Part shown: positions 34,808 through 43,992 of the stretch, piece after piece
How positions within the stretch are numbered: the stretch's first letter is position 1
Layout of the letters: the number at the start of each line of letters is the position of its first letter
Source: Chloracidobacterium sp. CP2_5A
GTDB lineage: Bacteria; Acidobacteriota; Blastocatellia; Chloracidobacteriales; Chloracidobacteriaceae
Reading direction: 5' to 3'
DNA length: 50,494 bases
Assembly (NCBI GenBank): GCA_002254845.1
Contig: NKPT01000021.1
Coordinates: 1-50,494 of the forward strand
Made by a program: the position numbers and the translations under genes
The notes under the pieces: model-generated
What the model saw: the letters and a program-made list of their open reading frames with translations, nothing else
What the model was told of the DNA's origin: nothing
Database searches by the model: none

Positions 34808-35251
34808 TTAGTCAAATTGCGGACTCAGCCCGTCGGGCCGCGCCGCCAGGCGACGCAAGCGCGCCACCACCGGCGCGTTTGGGGCCAAAATCGCCAAGTC
34901 CGCCATTTCCGCCGGGCGAACCCAGCGCGCCGCCTGAACGCCGCGCAGGGTCAGCGTCCCGCCCGCGATGCGCGCCCAGTAAAACAGGACGGCGAAGGCG
35001 CGGCGCGCATCCAGCGCGTAGTGGATGACATGGAGCGGCTGCCCGACGTCAATCTCGACGCCCAGCTCCTCGTCCAGCTCGCGGCGCAGCCCCTGCTCCG
35101 GGGGTTCATTCCACAGGAGCTTGCCGCCTGGAAATTCCCACTGATTGGCGAACCGCCCCGTCGGCATTCGCTGCGTGAGGAGGATGCGCGGACCCTCCAC
35201 GCACACGGCCGCCGCCACCAGGGTTGTCGTCGGCTGGACAGACTTGCTCAT
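34808..35251 (-). CDS. mutT: Nudix hydrolase, MutT (8-oxo-dGTP diphosphatase)-like
   Basis: 147 residues from ATG 35251, ten bases after prfA. The Nudix box runs from GGKLLWNEPPEQGLRRELDE through ELGVEI, matching G-x5-E-x7-R-E-x2-E-E-x-G. The segment RILLTQRMPTGRFANQWEFP before it is typical of MutT. These enzymes remove oxidised nucleotides from the pool. An open frame extends upstream into prfA but is not coding. It is the last gene of the packed minus-strand set. Confidence 0.9.
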   Translation of the reverse strand: MSKSVQPTTTLVAAAVCVEGPRILLTQRMPTGRFANQWEFPGGKLLWNEPPEQGLRRELDEELGVEIDVGQPLHVIHYALDARRAFAVLFYWARIAGGTLTLRGVQAARWVRPAEMADLAILAPNAPVVARLRRLAARPDGLSPQFD

Positions 35252-35261
35252 CGTCGCCGTG

Positions 35262-36341
35262 TCACGCTGCGGCCTCAGCCTCGGCCTGCATCTTGAGCGC
35301 CTGAAAGTGCGCCGTGAGCGGGTCAAGCAGCCCGTCCAGGTCGCCCTCCATCACGGTGTCGAGCTGGTGCAGCGTCAAGCCGATCCGGTGATCCGTAATG
35401 CGATTTTCCTTGAAGTTGTACGTGCGAATCTTTTCGCTGCGCTCGCCGGTGCCTACCTGCGAGCGCCGCTCGCCGGCAATCGCTTCATGCTGTTTTTGGC
35501 GCTCCAGATCAAGCAGCCGGGCGCGCAGAATCCGAAACGCCTTTTCGCGGTTCTTGATCTGCGACTTCTCGTCCTGCATCGAAACCACGACGCCGCTTGG
35601 GAGGTGGGTGAGTCGCACGGCGGAGTAGGTCGTGTTGACCGACTGCCCGCCCGGGCCCGAAGAGCAGAAGGTGTCAATCCGAACGTCTTTCGCGTCAATT
35701 TCAATATCCACCTCTTCGGCTTCGGGCAGCACGGCGACTGTGACGGTCGAGGTGTGAATGCGTCCGGCGGACTCGGTCGCCGGCACGCGCTGCACGCGAT
35801 GGACGCCTGACTCGTGCTTGAGCCGCGAATACACCCGCGAGCCTTCGATGAGGACAATCCCTTCCTTCAGCCCGCCGACTTCGGAAAGGGACTCGTCCAG
35901 CACCTGCGTCCGCCAGCCATGCCGCTCGGCATAGCGCAGATACATCCGCAACAGCTCGCCGGCAAAGAGCGAAGCCTCGTTGCCGCCCGTCCCGGCGCGA
36001 ATTTCAAGGAGAACATTCTTCCCGTCGTTAGGGTCCTTGGGGGTCAGGAGCCGCTCCAGCTCCAGCCGGCAGGTCTCGCGTTGCGCTTCGAGAAGCCCGA
36101 TTTCCTCGCGGGCGAGAGCCGCCAGCTCGGCGTCGTCGGTTTCAGACAGCAGCTCGCGCGCGCCGGCGAGGCCGGCGTCAACGGCCTTGTATTCGCGAAA
36201 CTTCTCGACAATCTCCGCCAACTCGCTGTGCTGCTTGGCCAGCTTGGCGTAGCGCGCGGCGTCGGAGACCGTTTCAGGGTCGCTCAACTGCGTGGTGAGC
36301 GCGTCATATTTTTCTTCGAGCGCGGTCAGTTTGTCGAACAT
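35262..36341 (-). CDS. prfA: Peptide chain release factor 1
   Basis: 359 residues, full length. It has the peptidyl-hydrolysis loop [20 protein letters not shown] near residue 230, the stop-codon recognition segment [13 protein letters not shown], and [15 protein letters not shown] before it. The N-terminal helical domain ([20 protein letters not shown]) is complete. The PAT-type tripeptide (P-A-T) identifies RF1, which reads UAA and UAG. It precedes the Nudix gene and follows the glycosyltransferase by 55 bp. Confidence 0.96.
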   Translation of the reverse strand: MFDKLTALEEKYDALTTQLSDPETVSDAARYAKLAKQHSELAEIVEKFREYKAVDAGLAGARELLSETDDAELAALAREEIGLLEAQRETCRLELERLLTPKDPNDGKNVLLEIRAGTGGNEASLFAGELLRMYLRYAERHGWRTQVLDESLSEVGGLKEGIVLIEGSRVYSRLKHESGVHRVQRVPATESAGRIHTSTVTVAVLPEAEEVDIEIDAKDVRIDTFCSSGPGGQSVNTTYSAVRLTHLPSGVVVSMQDEKSQIKNREKAFRILRARLLDLERQKQHEAIAGERRSQVGTGERSEKIRTYNFKENRITDHRIGLTLHQLDTVMEGDLDGLLDPLTAHFQALKMQAEAEAAA

Positions 36342-36396
36342 AAGGCTGGAGTGATTGGCAATGATCCGGCGACGTCGTCACGGCTGCTCGCGCCGG

Positions 36397-37419
36397 CTAG
36401 CGATGAAAAGCCGTGGCGGAAGCTGGCGGGCGCTCCGGCAAGCGGCGCTCGACTCTCTCGACCGTGTAAATCGGCTGTCCCTGCGACTCAAAGTAGGTGC
36501 GCGCGAGAAGCTCTGCCACCAGCCCAGTCGAGAAAAGCTGAATCCCGGCTAGAATAAGGAGCACGCCGATCATCATCCAGGGCGCATGAGCCGTAAAGAC
36601 GTCGCCGCCGACCAGAAGCTTCTTGGCGACGAGAGCCACCCAAACGCTGATGCCGGCGAAGAGCGCCAGGAGTCCCGGCATGCCAAAAAAGTGCAGCGGG
36701 CGAGTGACATACTTGAGCAGGAAGCGCACCGTGACGAGGTCAAAGAGCACGCGAAACGTCCGCGAGAGGCCGTAGTGCGACCGCCCGTCTTCGCGGTTGA
36801 TGTTTTTGATGGGGACCTCGACGATCCGCGCGCCGTTCCAGCTTGCGAGGGCCGGAATAAAGCGGTGTAGCTCGCCGTAGAGCCGAATGCGCTTGATCGT
36901 GTCGCGCCGATAGGCTTTGAAGGTGGTGCCGAAATCGTGGAGCTCAACCCCTGAAAGCTTGGCCATCAGCCAGTTCGCCGCGCGCGACGGAATGCGCCGC
37001 ATCACCAGGTTGTCAATCCGCTTGTGGCGCCAGCCGCTGGCCAAGTCATAGCCTGCCTGAATCGGCGCGACGAGCGCCGGCAAATCATCCGGGTCGTGCT
37101 GGAGGTCGCCATCCATCGAAACGATAATCTCGCCGCGCGCATAGTCAAACCCGGCCGCCAGGGCCGGCGTTTGCCCAAAGTTCCGCTTGAGCTTGATGAC
37201 CGTCACCCGCGGGTCGCTGGCGGCAATGTCGGACAGCAACGGATAGGTTTGGTCGCGGCTGGCGTCATCCACGAAAATAATCTCGAATGATAGATAATGC
37301 GCTTCCAGAACGGCGCGCAGTCGCTCATAGAGCTTTTTGACGCTGCCTTCTTCGTTGTGCATCGGGATGACGACCGATACTTCCGGCGTCGGTGGGAGAT
37401 GTTCAGCCTCGTCAAGCAT
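36397..37419 (-). CDS. Family 2 glycosyltransferase (DPM1/ArnC-like) with two C-terminal membrane segments
   Basis: About 340 residues. It opens EVSVVIPMHNEEGSVKKLYE, then FEIIFVDDASRDQTYPLL, KRNFGQTPALAAGFDYARGE and IVSMDGDLQHDPDDLP, the metal and nucleotide-sugar motifs of GT2 polyprenyl-phosphate transferases. GWRHKRIDN...RIPSRAANW and GTTFKAYRR follow, with two membrane spans at about 240-265 and 275-305. It likely charges a polyprenyl phosphate with a sugar at the inner membrane. ATG 37419 lies inside the end of the deacetylase gene (8-bp overlap); TTG 37425 is an alternative. Confidence 0.85.
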   Translation of the reverse strand: MLDEAEHLPPTPEVSVVIPMHNEEGSVKKLYERLRAVLEAHYLSFEIIFVDDASRDQTYPLLSDIAASDPRVTVIKLKRNFGQTPALAAGFDYARGEIIVSMDGDLQHDPDDLPALVAPIQAGYDLASGWRHKRIDNLVMRRIPSRAANWLMAKLSGVELHDFGTTFKAYRRDTIKRIRLYGELHRFIPALASWNGARIVEVPIKNINREDGRSHYGLSRTFRVLFDLVTVRFLLKYVTRPLHFFGMPGLLALFAGISVWVALVAKKLLVGGDVFTAHAPWMMIGVLLILAGIQLFSTGLVAELLARTYFESQGQPIYTVERVERRLPERPPASATAFHR

Positions 37420-38305
37420 GATCAATTGTCTCAGTCAGGTCGGCAAAGTTCACAAGCTCAACCCCCTGCCGCTTGACTTCCTCCAGAACGCTCGGATCCG
37501 TCAGCGCGGCGCGCTCCTGGACGCGGGACGCCTTCAAGCGCGTCGGGTAATGCCGCAGCGTATCATCCATGTCGGAAGGGTGGCACATCAGCTCGCTCGT
37601 CCCGGCAGGCAAATGGCGAATGATATAACAAATGAGGGACGGGTTGAGCAATCCGGTGTGCGCGAAGCCAAAAAAAGCCTCCGGCGCCCGCGCCCGCGCG
37701 GCGCGCAACCGCGCTCGAAAAGCCGCCTCGTAGCGGGCAAGCGCCAGCGCGCTGGCTTTTTGCTTGAGGAACGTCACGACGTCGGCGGAAGCAAGACCCG
37801 CCGTCGAAATAAAGGTCAGCCGCTCGTGGGGGCGACGGATATGCGCGATGCCATAGTCCTCCGCCAAGCGCAGCATGACTTCCAGCACGGATGGATGCGC
37901 GTGGGCATGCTTGTGGCTGTCGAGGTGCGTCGGCCGCAGTCCCGCCGCCAGCGCCTTTTCAATCTGCGCCCGCAGCTCCGTTTCAATTTCGGCCGGGCGG
38001 AGCTCGCGCCGCAGAAGCCGCCGCAAAAAAACGCCAAAGTCATTTGGCATTGCGCCGTCGGGCCCGAGCAAGCTGCGCACCGCGCGGGGCGGCGCGACCG
38101 GCGCCCCGCCGAGCAACACGAGGTGAATGCCGACGCCCAGCTTGGGGCAGTCGCGGGCGCGCGCCACGGCGTCGTCAAAGGCCAGACCGTTGGCCATGAT
38201 GGTCGCGCTCGTGACAATGCCGGTCTGGCAAGCGCGAATGATGCCGGTGTTGACGCCGACGCACATCCCAAAGTCGTCCGCGTTGACAATGAGCTTACGG
38301 CGCAT
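37412..38305 (-). CDS. hpnK: YdjC/ChbG-family deacetylase, HpnK-like
   Basis: 297 residues from ATG 38305. It begins RKLIVNADDFGMCVGVNTGI with metal Asp10/11, then GVGIHLVLLGGAPVAPP (His61) and THLDSHKHAHAHPSVLEVML (His131/133), and ends ELMCHPSDMDD. YdjC proteins remove acetyl groups from N-acetyl sugars. The LGVGIHLVL plus GGAP...PP wording is closest to HpnK, a hopanoid-associated member, and a GT2 transferase is adjacent, but no squalene-hopene cyclase is in the window. It overlaps its upstream neighbour by 11 bp; an open frame beyond 38305 is the shadow of that gene. Confidence 0.75.
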   Translation of the reverse strand: MRRKLIVNADDFGMCVGVNTGIIRACQTGIVTSATIMANGLAFDDAVARARDCPKLGVGIHLVLLGGAPVAPPRAVRSLLGPDGAMPNDFGVFLRRLLRRELRPAEIETELRAQIEKALAAGLRPTHLDSHKHAHAHPSVLEVMLRLAEDYGIAHIRRPHERLTFISTAGLASADVVTFLKQKASALALARYEAAFRARLRAARARAPEAFFGFAHTGLLNPSLICYIIRHLPAGTSELMCHPSDMDDTLRHYPTRLKASRVQERAALTDPSVLEEVKRQGVELVNFADLTETIDHA

Positions 38306-39131
38306 CCGCGACTCTCCGGGCCTGCCCCGTCGCCCGTTGCCGGCGCGCTTCGTAGAGCAAGAGCGCGCCGGCGACGGCGACATTGAGGGATTCGACCTGC
38401 CCGGCCATGGGAATGGCCAGCCGGGCATCGAGCTGACCCGCGGCTTGGCTGGTTGCCGCCGCCAGCCCGTGACCTTCCGAGCCAAGCCAGATCGCCACCG
38501 GAGCGCGCCAGTCGAAGGCGTCATAGGGGGTGTCGCCCCGGCTGTCGGCCGCCACAATGGCAACGCCTTGTTGCCGTAACTGCCGGCACAGGTCGCCAGC
38601 CGATTCGCCGGTGACAATCGGCAGGCGAAAGGCTGACCCGGCTGAGGCCCGCAGCGCTTTGGGCTGGAACGGATCGGCCGTGCCGACCGTGACCAGGACG
38701 CCGGTCGCTCCGGCAGCTTCGGCGGCTCGAATCAGCGCGCCGAGGTTGCCCGGGGACTGCCACCCGTCAGCCAGAACCAGCAGCGGCGGATGCTGATCGA
38801 GCGCCGCGGGCAGGGCGATGGTCGGGCGGCGTCCGAGGGCGACGACGCCGGGCGCGGTTTCAACGTCGCTGATGTGCGCCATGACCTCCTCGGCGAGCAT
38901 CGCGCCCCGGCACGGCTGGCGCTGCAAGTTGTCTAACAGCGCCGCGCCCCGCGGCGCGTCGCGAAAGCGCGGGCTGTAAGCGACGGCTTCCAGCTTGACT
39001 CGGCTCCGCAGGGCTTCCTCGACTAAGCGCGCGCCCTCAATGAAGATGACCTGCCGCTCGCGGCCCGCGCGAGCGGCGACAAAGCGTTTGACGAATGGAT
39101 TGCTCCGGCTGGCAATGGTTTCAACAAGCAT
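38295..39131 (-). CDS. SpoU/TrmH-family RNA 2'-O-methyltransferase
   Basis: 278 residues. The N-terminal substrate-binding domain begins SRSNPFVKRFVAARAGRERQ and contains FIEGARLVEEAL. The SPOUT knot domain shows LVLADGWQSPGNLGALIRAA (motif 1), WLGSEGHGL (motif 2) and IPMAGQVESLNVAVAGALLL (motif 3). It methylates a ribose 2'-OH in tRNA or rRNA using SAM. The exact nucleotide is unknown. It is the first gene of the packed minus-strand set. Confidence 0.9.
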   Translation of the reverse strand: MLVETIASRSNPFVKRFVAARAGRERQVIFIEGARLVEEALRSRVKLEAVAYSPRFRDAPRGAALLDNLQRQPCRGAMLAEEVMAHISDVETAPGVVALGRRPTIALPAALDQHPPLLVLADGWQSPGNLGALIRAAEAAGATGVLVTVGTADPFQPKALRASAGSAFRLPIVTGESAGDLCRQLRQQGVAIVAADSRGDTPYDAFDWRAPVAIWLGSEGHGLAAATSQAAGQLDARLAIPMAGQVESLNVAVAGALLLYEARRQRATGQARRVADAP

Positions 39132-39194
39132 GGATCTTCATCAGCGCGGCTGCCGCGCCGTTCGCCGGGAGCGATGCGCGGGGCCGCGAGCGGG

Positions 39195-39950
39195 TTAGGC
39201 TGGATGGCGCAGGGCGTCGGACAACTCGCTCCAGTTGACGGATGAACGGACGACAAAATGCCCCGTTACAGGGGTTATCGAATCAATCGTGACAAAATGC
39301 AATGGCCGCAGGCGGCGGCCGGCGACTGCATACTCCAGATTGAGCGCCGCCCGAACTTCCGGCATTTGATTGAGGTCAATTTCCAGTCCGCGTCCGTCAT
39401 AGCGGAGGCCAGCCGCCGGATCGCTGGCTTCGCGCAAGGCATGAGCGTCGCCCAACACATGGCGAAAGAGCAGGCTCAGCGCCTGCGCGGCGGCGCGCTG
39501 CCAGAGCGTTGTGCCGTGAACCGAGACGCGACCGGCCGGGACGAGGCGGACGCGCCGCCGGTAGCGCGTGAACGCGACGCTTTCAATGCGCAGGGGAACG
39601 CTGACCCGCGCCAGAAAAAACCGCTCGCTCCGCGCCGAAATCGTGAAGCTTCCCTCGTGGCTGACAAGCGAGACTTCGCAAATGCCGCGCATCGGCGTCG
39701 CCGCCATGACCGCATTGAGATGAGCTTCAGACACGCGGATTTCCCCAGCCGCCAGCCGCGCCAGCGTGTTATCCTCGTGAAGTCTGGCCAAAATGTCGAG
39801 CGCGCTTTCGCTGCGCTCCCAGGCGCTCCGCAACCACTGCCACATCGCTGAAAAGAGATCTCGCGTCCGCCGCGTTCCGTCGTTCAGCCTTCCGAGAGTC
39901 TGTTTGACAATCGAAAGACGGCTTCTGTACAGTCTGACACGTTCCGTCAA
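39195..39950 (-). CDS. Protein of unknown function
   Basis: 251 residues from ATG 39950; ATG 39845 (MWQWLRSAWERSESALDILA) is a plausible shorter start. There is no signal peptide or membrane segment. The body alternates short strands (CEVSLVSHEGSFTISARSER, FFLARVSVPLRIESVAFTRY) and looks like a lipid- or ligand-binding beta fold, ending HFVVRSSVNWSELSDALRHP. I do not recognise the family. It diverges from the zinc-ribbon kinase gene; their shared upstream region holds a promoter facing the kinase. Confidence 0.6.
   Translation of the reverse strand: MTERVRLYRSRLSIVKQTLGRLNDGTRRTRDLFSAMWQWLRSAWERSESALDILARLHEDNTLARLAAGEIRVSEAHLNAVMAATPMRGICEVSLVSHEGSFTISARSERFFLARVSVPLRIESVAFTRYRRRVRLVPAGRVSVHGTTLWQRAAAQALSLLFRHVLGDAHALREASDPAAGLRYDGRGLEIDLNQMPEVRAALNLEYAVAGRRLRPLHFVTIDSITPVTGHFVVRSSVNWSELSDALRHPA
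39904..39933 (+). promoter_or_regulatory. Candidate sigma-70-type promoter for the zinc-ribbon kinase
   Basis: TTGACA at 39904-39909 is a perfect -35 box. Eighteen bases on, TACAGT (39928-39933) is a fair -10, preceded directly by TG. Transcription would start near 39940, about 80 nt before ATG 40019. Confidence 0.5.
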
Positions 39951-40018
39951 TCAGATGGTTGATTTTGTCGCGCGACTCTCGTCTCGACCCTCCGCTCCGT
40001 CTCTCATCGAATAAAGCT

Positions 40019-41302
40019 ATGAAACGCTGCGTCATCTGTGGCAAGGAGTTTGATGACAACATGCGGTTTTGCCCGTTTGACGGGGGCGGGTTGGAGACGG
40101 TCGAGAGCGACGCGTTCATTGGGCGGAAGCTGGAAGGAAAGTACCACATCGAGGCCAAAATCGGCGAAGGCGGCATGGGCGCGGTTTATCGAGCGCGGCA
40201 TGTTCTGATGGACGCTCCCCTGGCTATTAAAATCCTCCATCCGTCGCTGGTCTCCGACGCCACCTCGGTCGCCCGCTTTCAGCGCGAGGCGCAGGCGATG
40301 GCCCGGATTCGGCACTCGAACGCCATCGCGGTCAGCGACTTCGGCGTGACCGAAGACCAAATCAACTACATCGTGATGGAGCTGTTTGAGGGCGAGTCGC
40401 TGCGAAAAACGCTGGAGCGCGAGAAAAAGCTCCCGTACGCGGCGTCCATCGCCATTGCTCGGCAGGTGTGCGGCGCGCTGGAGGCCGCCCACCGGAGCGG
40501 CGTGATTCACCGCGACATCAAGCCGGAAAACATTTTTGTCTCGCCTCAGCCGGACGGGTCGTACTTTGTCAAGGTGATCGACTTCGGCATTGCCAAAATC
40601 GTGACGGACGCCTCCAAGGGAGGCCCTCCGCTCACGCGCCAGGGGATGATCATTGGCTCGCCGAACTACTTGTCGCCGGAGCAGTGCACCGGCCAGGACC
40701 TCGATGCGCGCTCGGATATTTATTCGCTTGGCATTGTGCTGTTCGAGTGCTTGACGGGCCGGGTGCCGTTCACGGCGGTGACGCCGGTGGCGGTCGCCCT
40801 GCTGCATGCGAACGAGCCGCCGCCCAGCCTGCGCAGCATCAACCCTGAAATCCCGGAGTCCCTGGATCGGCTTGTGATGCGGGCGCTGGCGAAGTCCAAA
40901 AATGACCGCCCGCCGAGCGCCCGCGAGTTTGCCGAGGAACTGGGGCGCGTGGCGCGCTTGGTTAGCCCCTCGTTTGACCCTGTGACGCCGCTGGTGGAGA
41001 AAATTCTGGACGCTTCAGCGCCCCCGCCGAATGGCGGGCCGCCGCCAGTTCCGCCGCGTCCCCCCGCGTTACCGCCGGTAACAGCTCGCCCCGCCGAAAG
41101 CGCCTCGCCCAAAGCCGCTTCCGCCGCCCAGCCCGCGCCGAGCGCGCCGCCGCCGGTCAGCGGCGGCGTCTGGACAGGCGGCAGTCTCGCCACCTACGGG
41201 CAAGCTTCAGCCGATGGGGCGTCCGGGCTGCGCTGGATCATTGCGGCCGCCGTCGTGGTCGTGGTCGCGCTCATCGGCTTTCTGTTGTATCTGTTCTCGT
41301 AA
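40019..41302 (+). CDS. Serine/threonine protein kinase with N-terminal zinc ribbon and C-terminal membrane anchor
   Basis: 427 residues. MKRCVICGKEFDDNMRFCPF gives a half zinc ribbon (Cys4, Cys7, Cys18). The Hanks-type kinase domain runs about 42-330: G-loop IGEGGMGAVYRARH, Lys71 in AIKIL, HRD catalytic loop GVIHRDIKPENI (Asp166), DFG at 188-190 and SPNYLSPEQ. A Pro/Ala-rich linker (about 345-400) leads to one membrane span near the C-terminus (IIAAAVVVVVALIGFLLYLF) with almost nothing outside. All catalytic residues are intact, so it should be active. ATG 40019 begins the zinc ribbon; open codons before it include the promoter region. Confidence 0.9.
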   Translation: MKRCVICGKEFDDNMRFCPFDGGGLETVESDAFIGRKLEGKYHIEAKIGEGGMGAVYRARHVLMDAPLAIKILHPSLVSDATSVARFQREAQAMARIRHSNAIAVSDFGVTEDQINYIVMELFEGESLRKTLEREKKLPYAASIAIARQVCGALEAAHRSGVIHRDIKPENIFVSPQPDGSYFVKVIDFGIAKIVTDASKGGPPLTRQGMIIGSPNYLSPEQCTGQDLDARSDIYSLGIVLFECLTGRVPFTAVTPVAVALLHANEPPPSLRSINPEIPESLDRLVMRALAKSKNDRPPSAREFAEELGRVARLVSPSFDPVTPLVEKILDASAPPPNGGPPPVPPRPPALPPVTARPAESASPKAASAAQPAPSAPPPVSGGVWTGGSLATYGQASADGASGLRWIIAAAVVVVVALIGFLLYLFS

Positions 41303-41349
41303 GCGAGTCTTGTGAGCGAGCGCCTGCATACTCGCGCAAGGCAAAAAGG

Positions 41350-42738
41350 ATGAGTTTGCCCATGGCTTACCTACGCTTCATCGTCGCTTGGCTTTGTCTT
41401 TTGACGGCCTTCCCTGTGGCCCAGACAGCGCCCGACCTCAAGCCGAGGCCGCGTTATGGCGATCCCGGCTATGTTGGCAGGCGCATCACCTTCAGATGTG
41501 ACGGCTGCTCCCTATCCGACGTGATCCAAGGCATTTTGGCCAAGGCGGGCATCCGGTTTGAGTTTCCTGAAGCTGGGCTGTGGCAACGGGTCTCCGATAC
41601 CGTGGCGGTGACGGATGAGCCCTGGAATGAAGCGCTGGACAAGGTTCTCAATCGTCACGAGCTTCAGGCGACGTGGTCAGAAGTCGGGCGGCTGGTTATC
41701 GCGCGCCGGATGACGCCGGTTGCCGCTGGCCCGGGGAAACTCGGTCAGCTTCTAACGGGACTGCCGCCCGTTCCGCCGGCGGTCGCGACGCTTAGCCAGT
41801 CCTCGCGCGCCATCGAAGCCGAGCGGTTCTTCAAGGAAGGCCTCGGGTATTTCAGGCTGGCCAACCCCGACGATTCGCGGGTCGCCCTCGCGCGCTTCGG
41901 TTGGGCGACGCGCATTTTTGACGAGATTGAATACGCCGGGCGCGAGGCGTCAGCGCTGTATATGCTTGGCGCCTCTTTCCTGGACCTTGGCCAGCCGGGT
42001 CGAGCGCGCGAGGCTTTCGCCTTTGCGCGGGACTTTGGTCGCAATGCCGGCAATCAGCGCGCATCCTTGTTGTCGGAAGCTAGTCTGGCTTACCTAGACC
42101 TGCTGGACGGGCAACCCGACGCGGCGGCGAGCGCCGCCAAAAGCGGCTTTGACTTTGTGCGAAGCGCGACTGCCCGCACCAAGCTCAGCGGGCGGTCGCT
42201 GATGGATCGGGAGTTGGACGCCTTGCTCATCACGCTAGCCGGCCGCATGTTCTTTCGGCTTGGCGACCTGGAAGCCGCCTGCCAGGCTTTTGAAATGGGC
42301 TTTGATGCTTACCTGGCGCTCGATGACGGCGCGCGCGGCGCGATTGAAAATGCCGTTTGGCTGCAACAGGCGGCCTTGCGCTCGGGGCGCGCCGCGGATG
42401 CCGAGCGGGCCATCCGGGCGGGACGCAGCCTGCTTTCCGCAGCCCGCTCGTCTCGCCTGCAAATCGCCTTTCTGGCTTGGATGGGCGTGGTGTGCGGCGA
42501 AGCTGGGGACCTGGATAAGGCGGTCGAGCTTCAGCGCGAGGCGCTTGACGCCCTTCGCCAGTCGCCGGACCGAACCCTGGAAACCGGGTTGCAGTGGAAC
42601 TTGGCGAGAACTCAGGCGGCGCTGCGCAAGTATGCCGAGGCTCGCCGGAGCTACGAAGCCGTGCTGCGGTTAAGTGAAGAAGGCGATGACTCCTTCTGGC
42701 GGAATCAGGCGCAAGAGGCGCTCTCGCGGTTGCCATAG
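41350..42738 (+). CDS. Secreted STN-domain and TPR-repeat protein
   Basis: 462 residues. A signal peptide (to about residue 26) is followed by a secretin/TonB short N-terminal-like (STN) domain: FRCDGCSLSDVIQGILAKAG and ...WNEALDKVLNRHELQATW (about 47-118). From about 150 helical TPR-type repeats run to the end (EAERFFKEGLGYFRLANPDD, GLQWNLARTQAALRKYAEAR). It is probably a periplasmic scaffold. It follows the kinase by 47 bp on the same strand. ATG 41350 and ATG 41362 are both possible. Confidence 0.75.
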   Translation: MSLPMAYLRFIVAWLCLLTAFPVAQTAPDLKPRPRYGDPGYVGRRITFRCDGCSLSDVIQGILAKAGIRFEFPEAGLWQRVSDTVAVTDEPWNEALDKVLNRHELQATWSEVGRLVIARRMTPVAAGPGKLGQLLTGLPPVPPAVATLSQSSRAIEAERFFKEGLGYFRLANPDDSRVALARFGWATRIFDEIEYAGREASALYMLGASFLDLGQPGRAREAFAFARDFGRNAGNQRASLLSEASLAYLDLLDGQPDAAASAAKSGFDFVRSATARTKLSGRSLMDRELDALLITLAGRMFFRLGDLEAACQAFEMGFDAYLALDDGARGAIENAVWLQQAALRSGRAADAERAIRAGRSLLSAARSSRLQIAFLAWMGVVCGEAGDLDKAVELQREALDALRQSPDRTLETGLQWNLARTQAALRKYAEARRSYEAVLRLSEEGDDSFWRNQAQEALSRLP

Positions 42739-42772
42739 CGTTGGGCGAGTTTCCCGCCGCCTCTCCGCCGGA

Positions 42773-42817
42773 CAGCTTTTCAAGAACCAGCTTTTCAAGA
42801 ACCAGCTTTTCAAGAAC
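42773..42817. repeat. 15-bp tandem repeat, three copies
   Basis: CAGCTTTTCAAGAAC is present at 42773-42787, 42788-42802 and 42803-42817 without mismatch, in the gap between the convergent STN/TPR and thrB genes. The rest of that gap holds no gene I can support. Confidence 0.95.
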
Positions 42818-42930
42818 CAGCGGAGACCTTTTGAGACCGCCGAGGAAGGCGGCTGCTGCCCGCAGCGCGCCGACCTGAGAGCTGTCTCCTCGCCGTCCTC
42901 ACAACGCGCTGCGCCGTCTCCAAGCGCGCG

Positions 42931-43878
42931 CTAGGCGGGGCGCAGCTCCTCGCTCGGGCGCAGGTAGCGGATGGTTCGTCCGACGACGTCAATGTCGGGA
43001 AGATAGACGACCGACCGATGCCCGTGAGCGGCGAAGCGCTCCTGCATAGCGACGGCAATCGCCTCAAGGTTGCGCGACGCCAGCGCCAGCGCTGAAGGCC
43101 CGGCCCCGCTGAGCGCCGTCGCCCACAACCCGTCGTGTTCCAAATCAAGGATTTCCATGAGACCCGGCACGAATGGGGCGCGAAAGGGCTGATGCAGGTG
43201 ATCGCGCATCGCTTCGCGCAGCAGCTCGTAGCGCTGGTGCTCCAGCGCGCCCACAAACATCATGACGTGCTGCATTTGGAAGATGGCTTCGGCGCGCGGA
43301 ATGGAGGCGGGCAAGATTTCCCGCATTCGCTCCGTGGGCAGCGCGAAGTCCGGCGTGACGAAAATCAGGCGAATGTCGGTCGGAAAGGCGCGATGAAATA
43401 AAATGGGCGCGCCATTGGCGCGTCCGCAGGAGGTAATCCAGCCGCCGTAGCGCGCCGGCGCCAGGTTGTCGGTGTAATCCTCAAACGCCATCGCGTGCCG
43501 CAGCAGCTCGCTTTGGGCGAACTCCATGCCGGTCACGGCCTCGACGAGCGAGACGCCGGCGATGATGGCTGCGGCGCTGCTGCCAAGGCCGCTGCCAAGC
43601 GGGATGTCGTTGATGATATGCAGGTCGAGCGGGGGTAGGTTAACATAGGCGCGCGCCGCCGTGTGGCGCGCCACGCGGCAGATAAGGTTTTCCGCCGGGT
43701 CAAGCGGAATCCCATCGGGACGCGACCCCGCGACAGAGATGTTCCACGGGCTGGCATCCGGCTGAATTTGTCCCCGAACCTCAAGATAAATGCCCACGGC
43801 GAGACCCATGGTGTCAAAGCCGGGGCCCAGATTGGCGGTTGACGCCGGAACGCGGATCTCGAATTTTCGCTCCGCCAT
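42931..43878 (-). CDS. thrB: Homoserine kinase
   Basis: 315 residues. It is a GHMP kinase: FEIRVPASTANLGPGFDTMG at the N-terminus, the ATP loop PLGSGLGSSAAAI (93-105), and GLWATALSGAGPSALALASR near the end. It phosphorylates homoserine on the way to threonine. No thrA or thrC is adjacent. The 114 bp before the start contain the 13-bp tandem repeat, in its likely 5' leader. Confidence 0.93.
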   Translation of the reverse strand: MAERKFEIRVPASTANLGPGFDTMGLAVGIYLEVRGQIQPDASPWNISVAGSRPDGIPLDPAENLICRVARHTAARAYVNLPPLDLHIINDIPLGSGLGSSAAAIIAGVSLVEAVTGMEFAQSELLRHAMAFEDYTDNLAPARYGGWITSCGRANGAPILFHRAFPTDIRLIFVTPDFALPTERMREILPASIPRAEAIFQMQHVMMFVGALEHQRYELLREAMRDHLHQPFRAPFVPGLMEILDLEHDGLWATALSGAGPSALALASRNLEAIAVAMQERFAAHGHRSVVYLPDIDVVGRTIRYLRPSEELRPA

Positions 43879-43897
43879 GGCTTACGACTTCCTCTGC

Positions 43898-43936
43898 TGA
43901 ATAACTCGCGTGAATAACTCGCGTGAATAACTCGCG
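43898..43936. repeat. 13-bp tandem repeat, three copies
   Basis: TGAATAACTCGCG occurs at 43898-43910, 43911-43923 and 43924-43936. It lies between the divergent thrB and alpha/beta-hydrolase genes, 20 bp upstream of the thrB start, so copy number could change spacing in that promoter or leader. Confidence 0.95.
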
Positions 43937-43992
43937 CCTAATCGGCGGCGAGTTGACTCGTTATCGCTTTTTGTCCTCGCTCAACGACGACG

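Noticed and set aside
42773-43936. CRISPR array suggested by short repeats
   Set aside because: Units are 13-15 bp in direct tandem with no spacers, and no cas genes are present.
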